64,000 nt of DNA from Bacteroidia bacterium (GTDB lineage Bacteria > Bacteroidota > Bacteroidia > CAIKAF01): NCBI GenBank assembly GCA_016742095.1, contig JACVCJ010000021.1, forward strand, positions 1 to 64,000. The letters are read 5' to 3'. The stretch's first letter is position 1; each line of letters begins with the position of its first letter. The translations under genes were made by a program, and so were the position numbers. A model generated the notes under the pieces. That model did no database searches, was not told where the DNA came from, and saw only the letters and a program-made list of their open reading frames with translations. Shown here in pieces: positions 50,226 to 59,899 of this stretch.

Positions 50226-52637
50226 TTGAAGCTCCTGCTCCGCCCGTTACTCTTCTGCATAAGCCTGTTATGCGTTCCGGCCTTTGTACAGGCCCAGGGC
50301 TTTGTGTCGGGCACCGTGCTGGGCGGGAACGGACAGCCCCTGCCTGCCGCCAATGTAAAACTCGAGAACGGGAAAGGCTTTGTACAGGGCATGAGCACCA
50401 ATGAAAAGGGACATTTTAAAATTCCCGTGCCCGAAGACTGCTACACCCTGCAGCTGACCCACGTGGGATACAGTCCCCTGCGGAAAGACAGCCTCTGTGT
50501 CGAAAAGAACGCCACCCTTTCACTGGGCACGCTGAAACTGGAATCCGACCAGCTGAACACGGTGAACATACTGGCGCCCAAAGAGACCCCGGACGACCGT
50601 TATATCTTCAATCCCAAAGACGTACTCAGCGGCGACGGTGGATCGGCCCTGGACGTATTCCGCAACATACCGCTGGTAAACGTAGAAGTGAACGGCAAGA
50701 TCAAACTCCGGGGCAGCCGCAGTGCCCAGATATGGATCGACGGCCGCCAGAGCGGACTCACCGGTTCCTCCCGCGAGGCCTTCCTGGCCAACCTGCCCGC
50801 GGCTTCCATCGAACGTATCGAGATCATTACCAATCCCGGTGCTAAATTCGACGCCGACGGCAGTGCCGGTATCATCAATATCGTACTGAAAAAAGACGCC
50901 CGTAAAGGCCTGCGCGGCAACCTGGGCATCAATGCCGGTTCCGGGGATAAGTACGGCGCTTTCGGCCGGCTCGATTACGTTACGGACAAACTGATCTTCA
51001 ACGTGGATTATTCGTACCGCTACACCGAATACGACCGCCGTTACGTATCCGGCCGTACCAACCAGCTGCCCGTGCCCCTGCGTTACGCGCGCAGCAACTC
51101 GGGCACCGATTACATGGGCACACATTTTACGCGGGGCAGTATCGCCTGGCGGCCCAAAAGCTCCGTACGCCTTTTTGCCGAAGGTTCGTTCCAGTACGCC
51201 TACGAGACCCAGTGGCGCTTCCTGACGCAGCAGCAGCGTGTGATCGATCCGGATATTTTTGTAGAGAACCAGCGCCGCATTACCGTAGAAGGCACCAATA
51301 ATATCACGGGAGAAGTGGCGGCCGGCTTCGAAAAGCATTTTAAAAATAAAAAGCACAAAATTTCGGCCGAAGCGTCCTTCGCGCAGCGACCCGACAGCGC
51401 CTACCGGGAGTTCAATTCCGTTTTTGCCGGCGAAGACTGGGGCGGCATCGGAATCCCGCGGCAATACTACAATACCTACGAAAATAAACGTTTCCGTATG
51501 GTTACCGGCCGGGTGGACTACCAGCTGCCTTTCGGTAAAAAAATGGAGCTGGAAACGGGCATCAAAGTCGTTTACCGCAACAACAACACCGATATTCAGC
51601 GTTTTGACGAAGACCCGGCCAGCGGCGAAATGCTCTTTAACAACCTGGTAAGCAATCATTTCATTTACAGCGAGCAGGTATATGCCGCCTATGCCGAATG
51701 GAGCCACACCATCAAAAAATGGAAATACAAGATCGGACTGCGGCCCGAATACAGCTATATCAGCATTAACCAGCTTACCATCAACCAGTTGAACCGGAAA
51801 AGTTACTGGAACGTATACCCCTCCGCCGCTCTTATATTCAAGCCCAAAAACGGACATACGGTCCGTTTATCGTATTCGCGCCGCGTAAACCGGCCTTCCG
51901 CAGGCAACCTGAACCCTTTCCCCGACTATTCGGACCCGCTCAGTATCCGTTACGGCAATCCAAACCTGAACCCGGAGTACACCCATTCGGCGGAGCTGCT
52001 GTACGATTTCGAGACGAAAAAACATTACTTCACCACGGGTTTCTACTACAAGCATACCAGCAATGTGATCGGACGTTTTGCCGTGCTCGACAGTCTCACC
52101 GGCATCACCAATGTTACGTACCAGAACATCGCACAGTCGCACAATGCCGGTTTCGAGTTCACGTCCCGCTTCCGCATCCTGAAACGCTGGAACCTGCAGG
52201 CCGGGCTTAACGTATACTATTTTGCCATCGATGCTTCCAACCTCCAGGCCGACCTGGGACAGAACAATATCGGCGCCCAGTTTAAAATGCTCAACAGCGT
52301 AAAACTGTGGAAGAACATGATCATCCAGTTCGGCAGCACGGTACTGAGTCCGCAGGTAGCCCCGCAACGCCGCACATACTGGCGTTACTATTTTGACCTC
52401 GGTATCCGCAAGGAATTCCTGAAGAACCGCTTGGCCGTAACCCTGAACATCAGCGATATTTTCAATACCGACCGTACCATTACATACACGTACGGCCCGA
52501 ATTTCTCGGAGGACCGCAACCGCAAAAAAGAAAGCCGTATTGCCATGCTTACCGTCAGCTGGCGTTTCGGGAAACAGGAATCGGGCAGCGAAAATTTACC
52601 GCTCCCGGCACTTGATAATGGCAATGACGATGATTAA
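50226..52637 (+). CDS. outer membrane TonB-dependent-receptor-type protein
   Basis: The 803-residue protein starts at TTG 50226. There is no closer ATG, and MKLLLRPLLFCISLL makes a good signal peptide. Residues about 25-110 are a carboxypeptidase-regulatory-like domain (VSGTVLGGNGQPLPAANVKL), followed by a plug domain (DVFRNIPLVNVEVNGKIKLR, IERIEIITNPGAKFDADGSA) and a long beta barrel (OMP_b-brl type) that ends ISWRFGKQ-like with an aromatic/charged C-terminus. There is no SusD partner next to it, so it is probably not a polysaccharide locus receptor. The ligand is unknown. Confidence 0.9.
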   Translation: MKLLLRPLLFCISLLCVPAFVQAQGFVSGTVLGGNGQPLPAANVKLENGKGFVQGMSTNEKGHFKIPVPEDCYTLQLTHVGYSPLRKDSLCVEKNATLSLGTLKLESDQLNTVNILAPKETPDDRYIFNPKDVLSGDGGSALDVFRNIPLVNVEVNGKIKLRGSRSAQIWIDGRQSGLTGSSREAFLANLPAASIERIEIITNPGAKFDADGSAGIINIVLKKDARKGLRGNLGINAGSGDKYGAFGRLDYVTDKLIFNVDYSYRYTEYDRRYVSGRTNQLPVPLRYARSNSGTDYMGTHFTRGSIAWRPKSSVRLFAEGSFQYAYETQWRFLTQQQRVIDPDIFVENQRRITVEGTNNITGEVAAGFEKHFKNKKHKISAEASFAQRPDSAYREFNSVFAGEDWGGIGIPRQYYNTYENKRFRMVTGRVDYQLPFGKKMELETGIKVVYRNNNTDIQRFDEDPASGEMLFNNLVSNHFIYSEQVYAAYAEWSHTIKKWKYKIGLRPEYSYISINQLTINQLNRKSYWNVYPSAALIFKPKNGHTVRLSYSRRVNRPSAGNLNPFPDYSDPLSIRYGNPNLNPEYTHSAELLYDFETKKHYFTTGFYYKHTSNVIGRFAVLDSLTGITNVTYQNIAQSHNAGFEFTSRFRILKRWNLQAGLNVYYFAIDASNLQADLGQNNIGAQFKMLNSVKLWKNMIIQFGSTVLSPQVAPQRRTYWRYYFDLGIRKEFLKNRLAVTLNISDIFNTDRTITYTYGPNFSEDRNRKKESRIAMLTVSWRFGKQESGSENLPLPALDNGNDDD

Positions 52638-52648
52638 ATTTGATCCCT

Positions 52649-54049
52649 ATGAAGGTATCTTTTCATGGTGCTGCCCGGTGCGTAACCGGTAGCAAACACC
52701 TGCTCGAAACACCATCCGGCAAAAAAATCCTGCTCGACTGCGGCATGTTCCAGGGGCACGGAGCCGACACCGAAGTACTGAACCGGCATTTCGGATTTTC
52801 GCCTCCCTCCGTGGACGCTGTAATTCTTTCGCACGCGCATATCGACCACTGCGGTCTGTTGCCCATGCTGGTAAAAGAGGGCTTTTCGGGGCCCGTATAC
52901 TGCACGGCCGGCACCCGCGACCTGGCCGAGATCATGCTGCTCGACAGCGCCGATATACAGGAACAGGACATCCGTTACATCAACAAAAAACGTATACGCA
53001 AGGGAAAGCCCGCCCTGGAACCGCTTTACGACACTGATGACGTACGCGCACTGGTAGATCTGTTCGTCCCCCTGGAATACCATGCACCTGCGGAGATCAT
53101 GAACGGCGTAGAGCTTACCTTCTTCGATACCGGGCATATGGTGGGCAGTGCAGCCATACACCTGCGCATAAACGACCACGACCGGGTAAAGACCCTTACT
53201 TTTTCGGGCGATGTGGGCCGCTATGAGAATTCCATTCTCCGCGCACCGGAGCCTTTCCCCGCATCGGACTACCTTATTATCGAGAGTACCTACGGCGACC
53301 GCCTGCACGACACCGCCGAAGACACAGAGACCCGCCTGCTGGAAGCCATCCGCTATACCTGCGTGGAAAAGAAGGGTAAACTCATCATCCCGGCCTTCAG
53401 CGTGGGGCGTACCCAGGAAGTGCTGCATGCCCTGAGCAACCTGGAACTGGACAAGACCCTGCCCGATATTCCCGTGTATGTGGATAGTCCGCTGGCTACC
53501 GAAGCCACTGCCGTGATACAGAAACACAGATCGTACTACAATGCCGAAATGCAGGCCATCCTGTCGGTAGACAGCGATCCCTTCGGCTTTCATAATTTAC
53601 AGTATACACAGAATGTAGAACAGAGCAAGGCGCTGAATTTTATACAGGAGCCCTGCGTGATCATTTCTTCTTCGGGCATGGCCGATGCGGGGCGCGTAAA
53701 GCACCACATCAAAAACAACATTGAAGATCCGGCCAATACCATACTGTTCGTGGGCCACTGCGAACCTTCCTCGCTCGGGGGCCGGCTGCTTTCGGGCATG
53801 AGCGAAGTGAAGATCTTCGGCGACCTGTACAGCGTGCGTGCCGAAGTACAGCAGATACGCACCCTGAGTGCACATGCCGACGCCCGCGACCTGGTAACGT
53901 ACATTACGGAATCGGAACCTTATGCCCTGAAAAAAGTATTCCTCGTGCACGGCGAATGGGATACCATGATGAACTTCCGGGAAACCCTGAACAAAACCGG
54001 CATAAAAGACGTGGAAATTCCCGATTTGCATTCAGAATGGGTAATTTAG
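52649..54049 (+). CDS. beta-CASP metallo-beta-lactamase RNA nuclease
   Basis: The 466-residue protein is taken from ATG 52649 (MKVSFHGAARCVTGSKHLLE). It shows the HxHxDH zinc motif SHAHIDHCG, later metal ligands in DTGHMVGSAAIHL and SGDVGRYENSIL, and the beta-CASP pieces PAFSVGRTQEVLHAL, VDSPLATEATAV and SSSGMADAGRVKHH, ending in TLSAHADARDLV and LVHGEW. This matches the YSH1/CPSF-73-like single-subunit bacterial family involved in RNA processing. Start selection: a TTG at 52640 is possible but weaker. The HI0933-family gene follows 7 bases later. Confidence 0.93.
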   Translation: MKVSFHGAARCVTGSKHLLETPSGKKILLDCGMFQGHGADTEVLNRHFGFSPPSVDAVILSHAHIDHCGLLPMLVKEGFSGPVYCTAGTRDLAEIMLLDSADIQEQDIRYINKKRIRKGKPALEPLYDTDDVRALVDLFVPLEYHAPAEIMNGVELTFFDTGHMVGSAAIHLRINDHDRVKTLTFSGDVGRYENSILRAPEPFPASDYLIIESTYGDRLHDTAEDTETRLLEAIRYTCVEKKGKLIIPAFSVGRTQEVLHALSNLELDKTLPDIPVYVDSPLATEATAVIQKHRSYYNAEMQAILSVDSDPFGFHNLQYTQNVEQSKALNFIQEPCVIISSSGMADAGRVKHHIKNNIEDPANTILFVGHCEPSSLGGRLLSGMSEVKIFGDLYSVRAEVQQIRTLSAHADARDLVTYITESEPYALKKVFLVHGEWDTMMNFRETLNKTGIKDVEIPDLHSEWVI

Positions 54050-54056
54050 CCGCGTT

Positions 54057-55295
54057 TTGAAAGAGCAGCCAGCTTACGATATCATCATTGCCGGGGCCGG
54101 GGCCGCCGGGTTCTTTGCCGGCATCAGCGCCCTGGAGATGCGTGCGGGTACCCGTGTACTGATCCTCGAAAAAAGTAACAAGATACTTTCCAAGGTCCTT
54201 ATTTCGGGCGGCGGACGCTGCAACGTGACCAATGTATGCGCCGAACCTGCCGAACTGGTAAAGAATTACCCGCGGGGAGGCCGCAGCCTGCTGAACGTAT
54301 TTTACAGTTTCGGACAGAAAGAGACCGTGGAGTGGTTCCGGCAGCACGGGGTAGCGCTTAAGGCCGAAGAGGACGGACGTATGTTCCCGCGCAGCGACAG
54401 TTCGGAAACGATCGCCGCCTGCCTGCGCGAAAATTATTTCCGGCTCGGTGGCGAACTGCAGCTCCAGAAAGACATAACGGCCTTCCGCCACGAAGGCGGT
54501 CTTTTTTATATTTCCCTGCGCAACGGAGACACTTACTGTGCGGCCCGGCTGATCATCGCCAGCGGCGGAGCCCCGAAAACCGCTATGCTGGACTGGATAA
54601 AGGAACACGGCCATGAGATACGCCCCTCCGTGCCCTCGCTGTTTACATTTAACCTGCCGCAGGATCCCATCTGCAGCCTCATGGGTATCTCTGTAGAAAA
54701 TGCAGATATAAAGATCCGCGACAGCAAATTCCGCGACAGCGGCCCGCTGCTCATAACGCACTGGGGACTAAGCGGTCCGGCCATACTGAAACTCTCTTCC
54801 TTTGCCGCCGAATGGATATACGAAAAGAACTATTCTTTCTCTATTGAAATAAACTGGTTGCATTCAAAAAACAGGAATACAGTTAACGAAGAACTCTCTA
54901 AACTGTTTAAAACCTTCAGGGACAAAAAAGTACGTAATTTAAAACCGGCAGAGATACCCGGCCGTCTATGGGAATATTTTTTAAATAAATGCGGTATTGA
55001 TCCCGAAAAAAATGGAGCGGAGATCTCTTCAAAAGAGCTCGAAAGCATTATAAAAACACTCTTTGCCGATGTGTACCAGGTAAACGGAAAAACCACCTTC
55101 AAAGAAGAATTTGTAACGGCGGGCGGCGTGTCCCTGCGCGGTGTGGACATGCGCAGTATGGAAAGTAAACACATTCCCGGACTCTTTTTCTGCGGCGAGG
55201 TACTGGACGTGGACGGCATCACCGGGGGCTTTAATTTCCAGGCCGCCTGGAGCACGGCAAGGGCCGCGGCTGCGCATGCAATAAATAATCTGTAA
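54057..55295 (+). CDS. HI0933/YhiN/BaiN-family flavoprotein
   Basis: The 412-residue protein starts at TTG 54057. Features are the FAD-binding DIIIAGAGAAGFFAGISALE, the family motif SKVLISGGGRCNVTN, NGDTYCAARLIIASGGAP, and the C-terminal AGGVSLRGVDMRSMESKHIPG and FFCGEVLDVDGITGGFNFQAAW. These are FAD-dependent oxidoreductases of the HI0933 family. BaiN of bile acid metabolism is a relative, but the substrate in this organism is unknown. It follows the nuclease gene closely, on the same strand. Confidence 0.92.
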   Translation: MKEQPAYDIIIAGAGAAGFFAGISALEMRAGTRVLILEKSNKILSKVLISGGGRCNVTNVCAEPAELVKNYPRGGRSLLNVFYSFGQKETVEWFRQHGVALKAEEDGRMFPRSDSSETIAACLRENYFRLGGELQLQKDITAFRHEGGLFYISLRNGDTYCAARLIIASGGAPKTAMLDWIKEHGHEIRPSVPSLFTFNLPQDPICSLMGISVENADIKIRDSKFRDSGPLLITHWGLSGPAILKLSSFAAEWIYEKNYSFSIEINWLHSKNRNTVNEELSKLFKTFRDKKVRNLKPAEIPGRLWEYFLNKCGIDPEKNGAEISSKELESIIKTLFADVYQVNGKTTFKEEFVTAGGVSLRGVDMRSMESKHIPGLFFCGEVLDVDGITGGFNFQAAWSTARAAAAHAINNL

Positions 55296-55299
55296 AAAA

Positions 55300-55329
55300 T
55301 TGCATGCTACGTCATTTTTTTTACTTTTG
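55300..55329 (+). promoter_or_regulatory. promoter of the lipoprotein gene
   Basis: TTG at 55300-55302 and TACTTTTG at 55322-55329 are separated by 19 bases and lie 19 bases before the ATG at 55349. Confidence 0.75.
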
Positions 55330-55348
55330 TTCTGAAACATAATACCTA

Positions 55349-56002
55349 ATGAGAAAGTACTTAACACTGACCGCTATTCTTTTAGCCGGCTCACTGCTCA
55401 CACTGGAAAGCTGCAAACGCGGCGAAAACGATCCCGCTATTTCGCTGGTTTCCCGCACCAATCGCCTGGTTGGTACCTGGAAGCTGACGCAGAAACAGGG
55501 TTCCATCGTTGTAAACACCACTTCTGGCAGTGTTACCACTTCCGAATCCATCACATCATCTTACACAGACGCCACACAAAACGGGCTGGAGCAAACCCAG
55601 TATTCCCAGAACACCAATGCGCCTGTGAGTCGCACCTTCCCCTACTCCTTCCGCATCACATTTGAAAAAACCGGCGATTATAACTATGACGCCGTTTTCT
55701 ACAGACCGGTAACGTCAAACACTTCCATTACCCAGATCTACAAAGGTACAGGAAACTGGAACTGGCTGGATAAAGGTAAGGATAAACTGGGCCTGCAACT
55801 GTTAAATGAAGGCAGTATCAGCAACCTGGATACCCTGAATGCAAACACCCTGCTGCCGTACGTGATCACCAATGAATATTACCTGGACCGCCTGTCTTCC
55901 AAGGACATGACCTGGAAATTCTTTGCAAACGACGTTACTACGATCGACACCGTTACCGTGGCAAACACCGTAAACTTTACATTTAACTTCGTAAAAGAGT
56001 AA
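55349..56002 (+). CDS. hypothetical lipocalin-like lipoprotein
   Basis: The 217-residue protein starts MRKYLTLTAILLAGSLLTLE followed by Ser-Cys, a lipoprotein signal. The mature part is beta-rich with NRLVGTWKLTQKQGS near the start, resembling the lipocalin-like fold of many Bacteroidota lipoproteins. No catalytic motif is visible. It is transcribed from a good promoter and ends in a terminator that abuts the next gene. Confidence 0.8.
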   Translation: MRKYLTLTAILLAGSLLTLESCKRGENDPAISLVSRTNRLVGTWKLTQKQGSIVVNTTSGSVTTSESITSSYTDATQNGLEQTQYSQNTNAPVSRTFPYSFRITFEKTGDYNYDAVFYRPVTSNTSITQIYKGTGNWNWLDKGKDKLGLQLLNEGSISNLDTLNANTLLPYVITNEYYLDRLSSKDMTWKFFANDVTTIDTVTVANTVNFTFNFVKE

Positions 56003-56028
56003 TCTGCACGGAGTAAACGATATCTTAC

Positions 56029-56058
56029 AGCCTTTGGGGGAACCCGGAGGCTTTTTTT
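56029..56058 (+). terminator. terminator between the lipoprotein gene and the rsmF-like gene
   Basis: AGCCT...AGGCT (56029-56033 with 56048-56052), with an inner GGG/CCC, is followed by seven T (56052-56058). The next ATG is at 56062, only 3 bases past the T-run. Confidence 0.75.
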
Positions 56059-56061
56059 ATT

Positions 56062-57402
56062 ATGTTTCCCGAAGCATTCATACAACGACTCCAAAAAGAC
56101 CTGGGCGCCACCCGCACGGCCTCACTCCTGAAAGCTCTGCAGGGCGAAGCGGTGGTTTCCGTACGCAACAATCCGGCCAAAGCGGTAGCCCCCGTACAGG
56201 GAAGTGCCGTAGCCTGGAATCCCGACGGCGTTATCCTGCCCGAAAGGCCCGCCTTCATCGAAGATCCGCTCTGGCATGCAGGCGCCTACTACGTACAGGA
56301 AGCTTCGAGTATGTTCTTGCAGTATGTAACACAACAACTGCAACTGCCCGGCAAAGTGCTGGCCCTGGACGCCTGTGCGGCTCCCGGGGGCAAGTCTACC
56401 CTGCTGCTTTCTGCCCTCCCGGACGGCTCCATACTGATCGCCAACGAAGTGATCGCTTCGCGCAATGCCATACTCCGCGAGAACATCATCCGCTGGGGCA
56501 ACCCCAACTGCATTGTAACCCAGGCCGATCCCGCAGCATTTGCGACTACGGAGTCTTTTTTCGACCTGGTGCTTGTGGACGCTCCCTGCAGCGGAGAAGG
56601 TCTGTTCCGGAAGGACAAGGCCAGCATCGGGGAATGGAGCACGGCCAATACAGAACTCTGCGCCCTGCGCCAGAACCGCATCCTGGACGAACTGGCCGCT
56701 TCCGTGAAAAGTGGCGGCTATCTCATTTACAGTACCTGTACCTACAACCCGGCCGAAAATTTTGCAGCCCCTTCCCTGCTGCTGCAACAGGGTTTTGAAT
56801 CGCTGCAGATACCCGTACCGGCGGACTGGAACATAGAAGAAAAGCAGCAGAACGGCGTTACGGGCTATGCCTTTTACCCCGATAAAGTGCAGGGCGAAGG
56901 CTTTTTCATCAGCATTTTCCGTAAAAGAACCGAAGAGGACGCCACATTCGGCAATCCGAAAAATATACGCGGACTAAAAACAGCCGGCAGCAACGAATGG
57001 AGCGCTTTCCTGGCAGAACCCCAGCACTTTGAACTGCGCGCCATCGGCGGACGACAGTACATTGTACCTCAGGCCCTGCAACGCATCCTGGCCTCCCTGC
57101 ATTCCATAAAAGTGACCTATGCAGGCATAGACGCCGGGGAGAAAAAAGGCAGCGATCATATTCCCTCACACGCCATGGCCCTGAGCACGGCCCTTTCGCC
57201 CGAAGTACGGCGACTGGAGCTGGACCGGCAGCAGGCACTGGTCTTTTTGCGGAAAGAAAGTCTGCAGCCCCGGCCCGAACTGGAAAAAGGACTGTACCTC
57301 GTTACCTACAAAGGGCTCGGACTGGGTTGGGCCAAAAATATCGGCAACCGTTTCAACAACCTTTTACCTGCCGAATACCGCATCCGCAAACAGCTGGGCT
57401 GA
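56062..57402 (+). CDS. rRNA cytosine-C5 methyltransferase, RsmF/NSUN-like
   Basis: The 446-residue protein has the NOL1/NOP2/Sun fold. The SAM-binding motif is LALDACAAPGGKSTLLLSAL. The two catalytic cysteines are in LVLVDAPCSGEGLFRKD and YLIYSTCTYNPAENFA, the usual pair of m5C methyltransferases. The C-terminal part is an extra domain (about 300-446), as in RsmF/YebU, which methylates 16S rRNA. The substrate assignment is by family. The gene starts directly after a terminator, so its promoter must be within or upstream of that hairpin or it depends on read-through. Confidence 0.9.
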   Translation: MFPEAFIQRLQKDLGATRTASLLKALQGEAVVSVRNNPAKAVAPVQGSAVAWNPDGVILPERPAFIEDPLWHAGAYYVQEASSMFLQYVTQQLQLPGKVLALDACAAPGGKSTLLLSALPDGSILIANEVIASRNAILRENIIRWGNPNCIVTQADPAAFATTESFFDLVLVDAPCSGEGLFRKDKASIGEWSTANTELCALRQNRILDELAASVKSGGYLIYSTCTYNPAENFAAPSLLLQQGFESLQIPVPADWNIEEKQQNGVTGYAFYPDKVQGEGFFISIFRKRTEEDATFGNPKNIRGLKTAGSNEWSAFLAEPQHFELRAIGGRQYIVPQALQRILASLHSIKVTYAGIDAGEKKGSDHIPSHAMALSTALSPEVRRLELDRQQALVFLRKESLQPRPELEKGLYLVTYKGLGLGWAKNIGNRFNNLLPAEYRIRKQLG

Positions 57403-57438
57403 AACGCAGGCACACTGCTCATAAATAAAGCTGCGGCG

Positions 57439-57471
57439 TTTTGGATTAATACCGCAGCATTGGTATTTTTG
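57439..57471 (+). promoter_or_regulatory. promoter of the acyl-CoA dehydrogenase gene
   Basis: TTTTG at 57439-57443 and TATTTTTG at 57464-57471 with 20 bases between, located 21 bases before the ATG at 57492. Confidence 0.75.
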
Positions 57472-57491
57472 TGAAAATTTAAAAAGGACGC

Positions 57492-58646
57492 ATGTTTACA
57501 CCATATCGAATTTATAACGAGGAACATGAGATTTTCAGGCAGAGCGTGGCCGAATTTGCCGCACGCGAGATCACGCCGCGCAATGCCGAATGGGAAAAGA
57601 ACAAAATGGTAAGCCGCGAGATCTGGGAAAAACTCGGCGAAGCGGGGTTCCTCTGTATGCAGGTGGACGAGCAGTACGGCGGCCTGGGCATCAAAGACTT
57701 CCGTTACAATGCCGTTTTTGCCGAAGAACTGGGAAAAACGGGCTGCAGCGGTCCGGCCATCGGGTTCCCCCTGCACAACGATATCGTTTGTCCGTACATT
57801 GAACATTACGCCACCGAACAGGCCAAGCAGGAATGGCTGCCGCTGATGGTACAGGGCAAGGCCATTGCCGCCGTTGCCATGACCGAGCCCGGCGCCGGAA
57901 GCGACCTGCAGGGTATAAAAGCCACCGCGGTGGACAAGGGCGATCATTTTGTGATCAACGGCAACAAGACCTTCATCACCAACGGCTACCTGGCCGATGT
58001 GGTGGTGGTGGCCGCCAAGACCGATCCCACGGCCGGGGCCAAAGGTATTTCACTCTTCCTGGTGGACACGAGGTCGGCAGGCTTCTCCAAAGGGTCGCCC
58101 TTCGAAAAAGTAGGCCTGCATGCCCAGGATACCTGCGAACTCTTTTTCGATAACGTAATGGTGCCCAAACACAACCTGCTGGGCGAAAAAGGTAAAGGCT
58201 TTACCTACCTGATGACCGAACTGGCCCAGGAACGCCTCATCGTTTCCATTGCCGCGCTGGCCGGGGCACAGGTGGCGCTGACCGATACCATCGAATATGT
58301 GAAACAACGCGCCGCCTTCGGCAAAACCGTGGCCGATATGCAGAATACCCGTTTTAAACTGGCCGAATGCTTTGGCGAGGTGGACCGCGGACGGGTGTTC
58401 ATCGAACGTATGATCGAACTGCACAACGAGCGCAAACTGGAGGTATACCAGGCCTGCCTGGCCAAACAGGAAATGACCGATATGCAGTGCCGCGTAGCCG
58501 ATGAATGTGTGCAGCTGCACGGCGGTTACGGATACATATGGGAATACCGCATTGCCCGCATCTGGGCCGATGCACGCGTACAACGTATATACGCAGGGAC
58601 CAACGAGATCATGAAAGAAGTGATCGCCCGTAAGATCCTTGCCTAA
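57492..58646 (+). CDS. acyl-CoA dehydrogenase
   Basis: The 384-residue protein has the standard length. It shows the FAD-binding signature IAAVAMTEPGAGSDLQGIKA, GNKTFITNGYLADVVVV, the middle domain RIGxx-like KVGLHAQDTCELFFDNVMVP, and the C-terminal helical domain ending HGGYGYIWEYRIARIWADAR and IYAGTNEIMKEVI, with the base Glu region present. It oxidises acyl-CoA to enoyl-CoA. Chain length or branched-chain specificity cannot be read here. The NdpA gene follows 14 bases later. Confidence 0.94.
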   Translation: MFTPYRIYNEEHEIFRQSVAEFAAREITPRNAEWEKNKMVSREIWEKLGEAGFLCMQVDEQYGGLGIKDFRYNAVFAEELGKTGCSGPAIGFPLHNDIVCPYIEHYATEQAKQEWLPLMVQGKAIAAVAMTEPGAGSDLQGIKATAVDKGDHFVINGNKTFITNGYLADVVVVAAKTDPTAGAKGISLFLVDTRSAGFSKGSPFEKVGLHAQDTCELFFDNVMVPKHNLLGEKGKGFTYLMTELAQERLIVSIAALAGAQVALTDTIEYVKQRAAFGKTVADMQNTRFKLAECFGEVDRGRVFIERMIELHNERKLEVYQACLAKQEMTDMQCRVADECVQLHGGYGYIWEYRIARIWADARVQRIYAGTNEIMKEVIARKILA

Positions 58647-58660
58647 ATTAAAACAAGACT

Positions 58661-59725
58661 ATGCTCAATTTCGAAAATACCAAACTCCGCCGCATGGTGG
58701 TACACCAGGTAGGTAACCGCGGTAAAATGGAAGGCGTTAAGTATTCCAAGACCGCCCATACCATTAAGGACGACTACGTGCGCGACCTGCTCATGATGTA
58801 CTTTACCAAACCCTTCGACGGCAACATCATGTACCAGTTCCGGCACGATGCCGACCTGAACCTGAATGAAGTGTACACCTACGTACGCAAGATATTTGAA
58901 GACCATAACGACCTGTACGATCAGTCGGTGAACATTGCCAACCACCTGTACGAAAAGAGCAATCACCCCAAGATCAAAAAAGGGGAACTGTATATCGTTG
59001 AATTTGCCGGTTGCCAGGTTGATGACGAGATCTGCAATGCCGTGGGTATCTTTAAAAGTGAGAACAAAGACAAGTTCCTGAAGGTTTACCAGAAAGACGA
59101 CGATTTCGAGATCGACTTCGAGGACGGTATCAATATCCACAAACTGGATAAAGGCTGTATCATTTTCGATACAGAGCGCGAAACCGGTTGCAAGGTGGTT
59201 ACGGTAGACAAACTGAACCCCACCGGTGAGGCCGCTTTCTGGAAGGACGAGTTCCTTCACCTGCAGCCGATCCCCGACGATTATTACCTGACACGCAACT
59301 ACATGGAGATCGTGAAAGAGTTCTCCAAACTGCACTTCAACCCCGAGAACGACGTAGAGGAATTTACGAAGGACCGCCGCGAGCAGATCGACTTCAATTC
59401 AAAGGCCGCCCGTTATTTCGAGGAAAAAGAGAACTTCGACCTGGACGATTTTGCCTCCGAAGTGATCGGCGAACCCGAAGTGGTGGAAGAATTCAAAGCC
59501 TTTAAAGAAGGTTTCGAAGACGATTTTAAAGTACCCGAACTGGCCCAGAGCTTTTCCCTGAACGAAGACGCCAAAAAGGAAGTATCCAAGAAATTCCGCA
59601 GCGTACTGAAGCTCGACCGCAATTTCCACCTGTACGTGCACGGCGGCTCCGAACTGCTGGAAAAAGGCTACGACGAAAAACGGAAGATGAATTACTATAA
59701 AATTTTCTTCAACGAGGAAAATTAG
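58661..59725 (+). CDS. nucleoid-associated protein NdpA/YejK family
   Basis: The 354-residue protein starts MLNFENTKLRRMVVHQVGNR and shows features of the NdpA family such as GELYIVEFAGCQVDDEICNA, an IGIFK-like NAVGIFKSENKDKFLK and KGCIIFDTERETGCKV. These are cytosolic DNA-binding proteins associated with the nucleoid. It lies 14 bases after the acyl-CoA dehydrogenase gene and ends before a good terminator. Confidence 0.88.
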   Translation: MLNFENTKLRRMVVHQVGNRGKMEGVKYSKTAHTIKDDYVRDLLMMYFTKPFDGNIMYQFRHDADLNLNEVYTYVRKIFEDHNDLYDQSVNIANHLYEKSNHPKIKKGELYIVEFAGCQVDDEICNAVGIFKSENKDKFLKVYQKDDDFEIDFEDGINIHKLDKGCIIFDTERETGCKVVTVDKLNPTGEAAFWKDEFLHLQPIPDDYYLTRNYMEIVKEFSKLHFNPENDVEEFTKDRREQIDFNSKAARYFEEKENFDLDDFASEVIGEPEVVEEFKAFKEGFEDDFKVPELAQSFSLNEDAKKEVSKKFRSVLKLDRNFHLYVHGGSELLEKGYDEKRKMNYYKIFFNEEN

Positions 59726-59778
59726 TCCGGAAGTCCGGAGTAAAAAGTCCGGCTCCTGATAGAGATTAATAAAGAATG

Positions 59779-59813
59779 GCCTCGTCCCGCTTACAGCAGG
59801 ACGGGGCTTTTTT
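59779..59813 (+). terminator. terminator of the ndpA-like gene
   Basis: GCCTCGTCC (59779-59787) pairs with GGACGGGGC (59799-59807, one G-T pair), followed by six T. Confidence 0.85.
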
Positions 59814-59842
59814 GTATGTTGTAGTATGCAGCATCCGGGCAC

Positions 59843-59876
59843 AAAAAAACCGCCTCGCTGCAAGCGAAACGGTTTT
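59843..59876 (-). terminator. minus-strand terminator of porV
   Basis: On the minus strand AAAACCG/CGGTTTT (59870-59876 with 59846-59852), with an inner TCGCT/AGCGA stem, is followed by a T-run. It lies 24 bases after the porV stop codon. Confidence 0.85.
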
Positions 59877-59899
59877 GCATAGGGTTATAACAACCTGTG

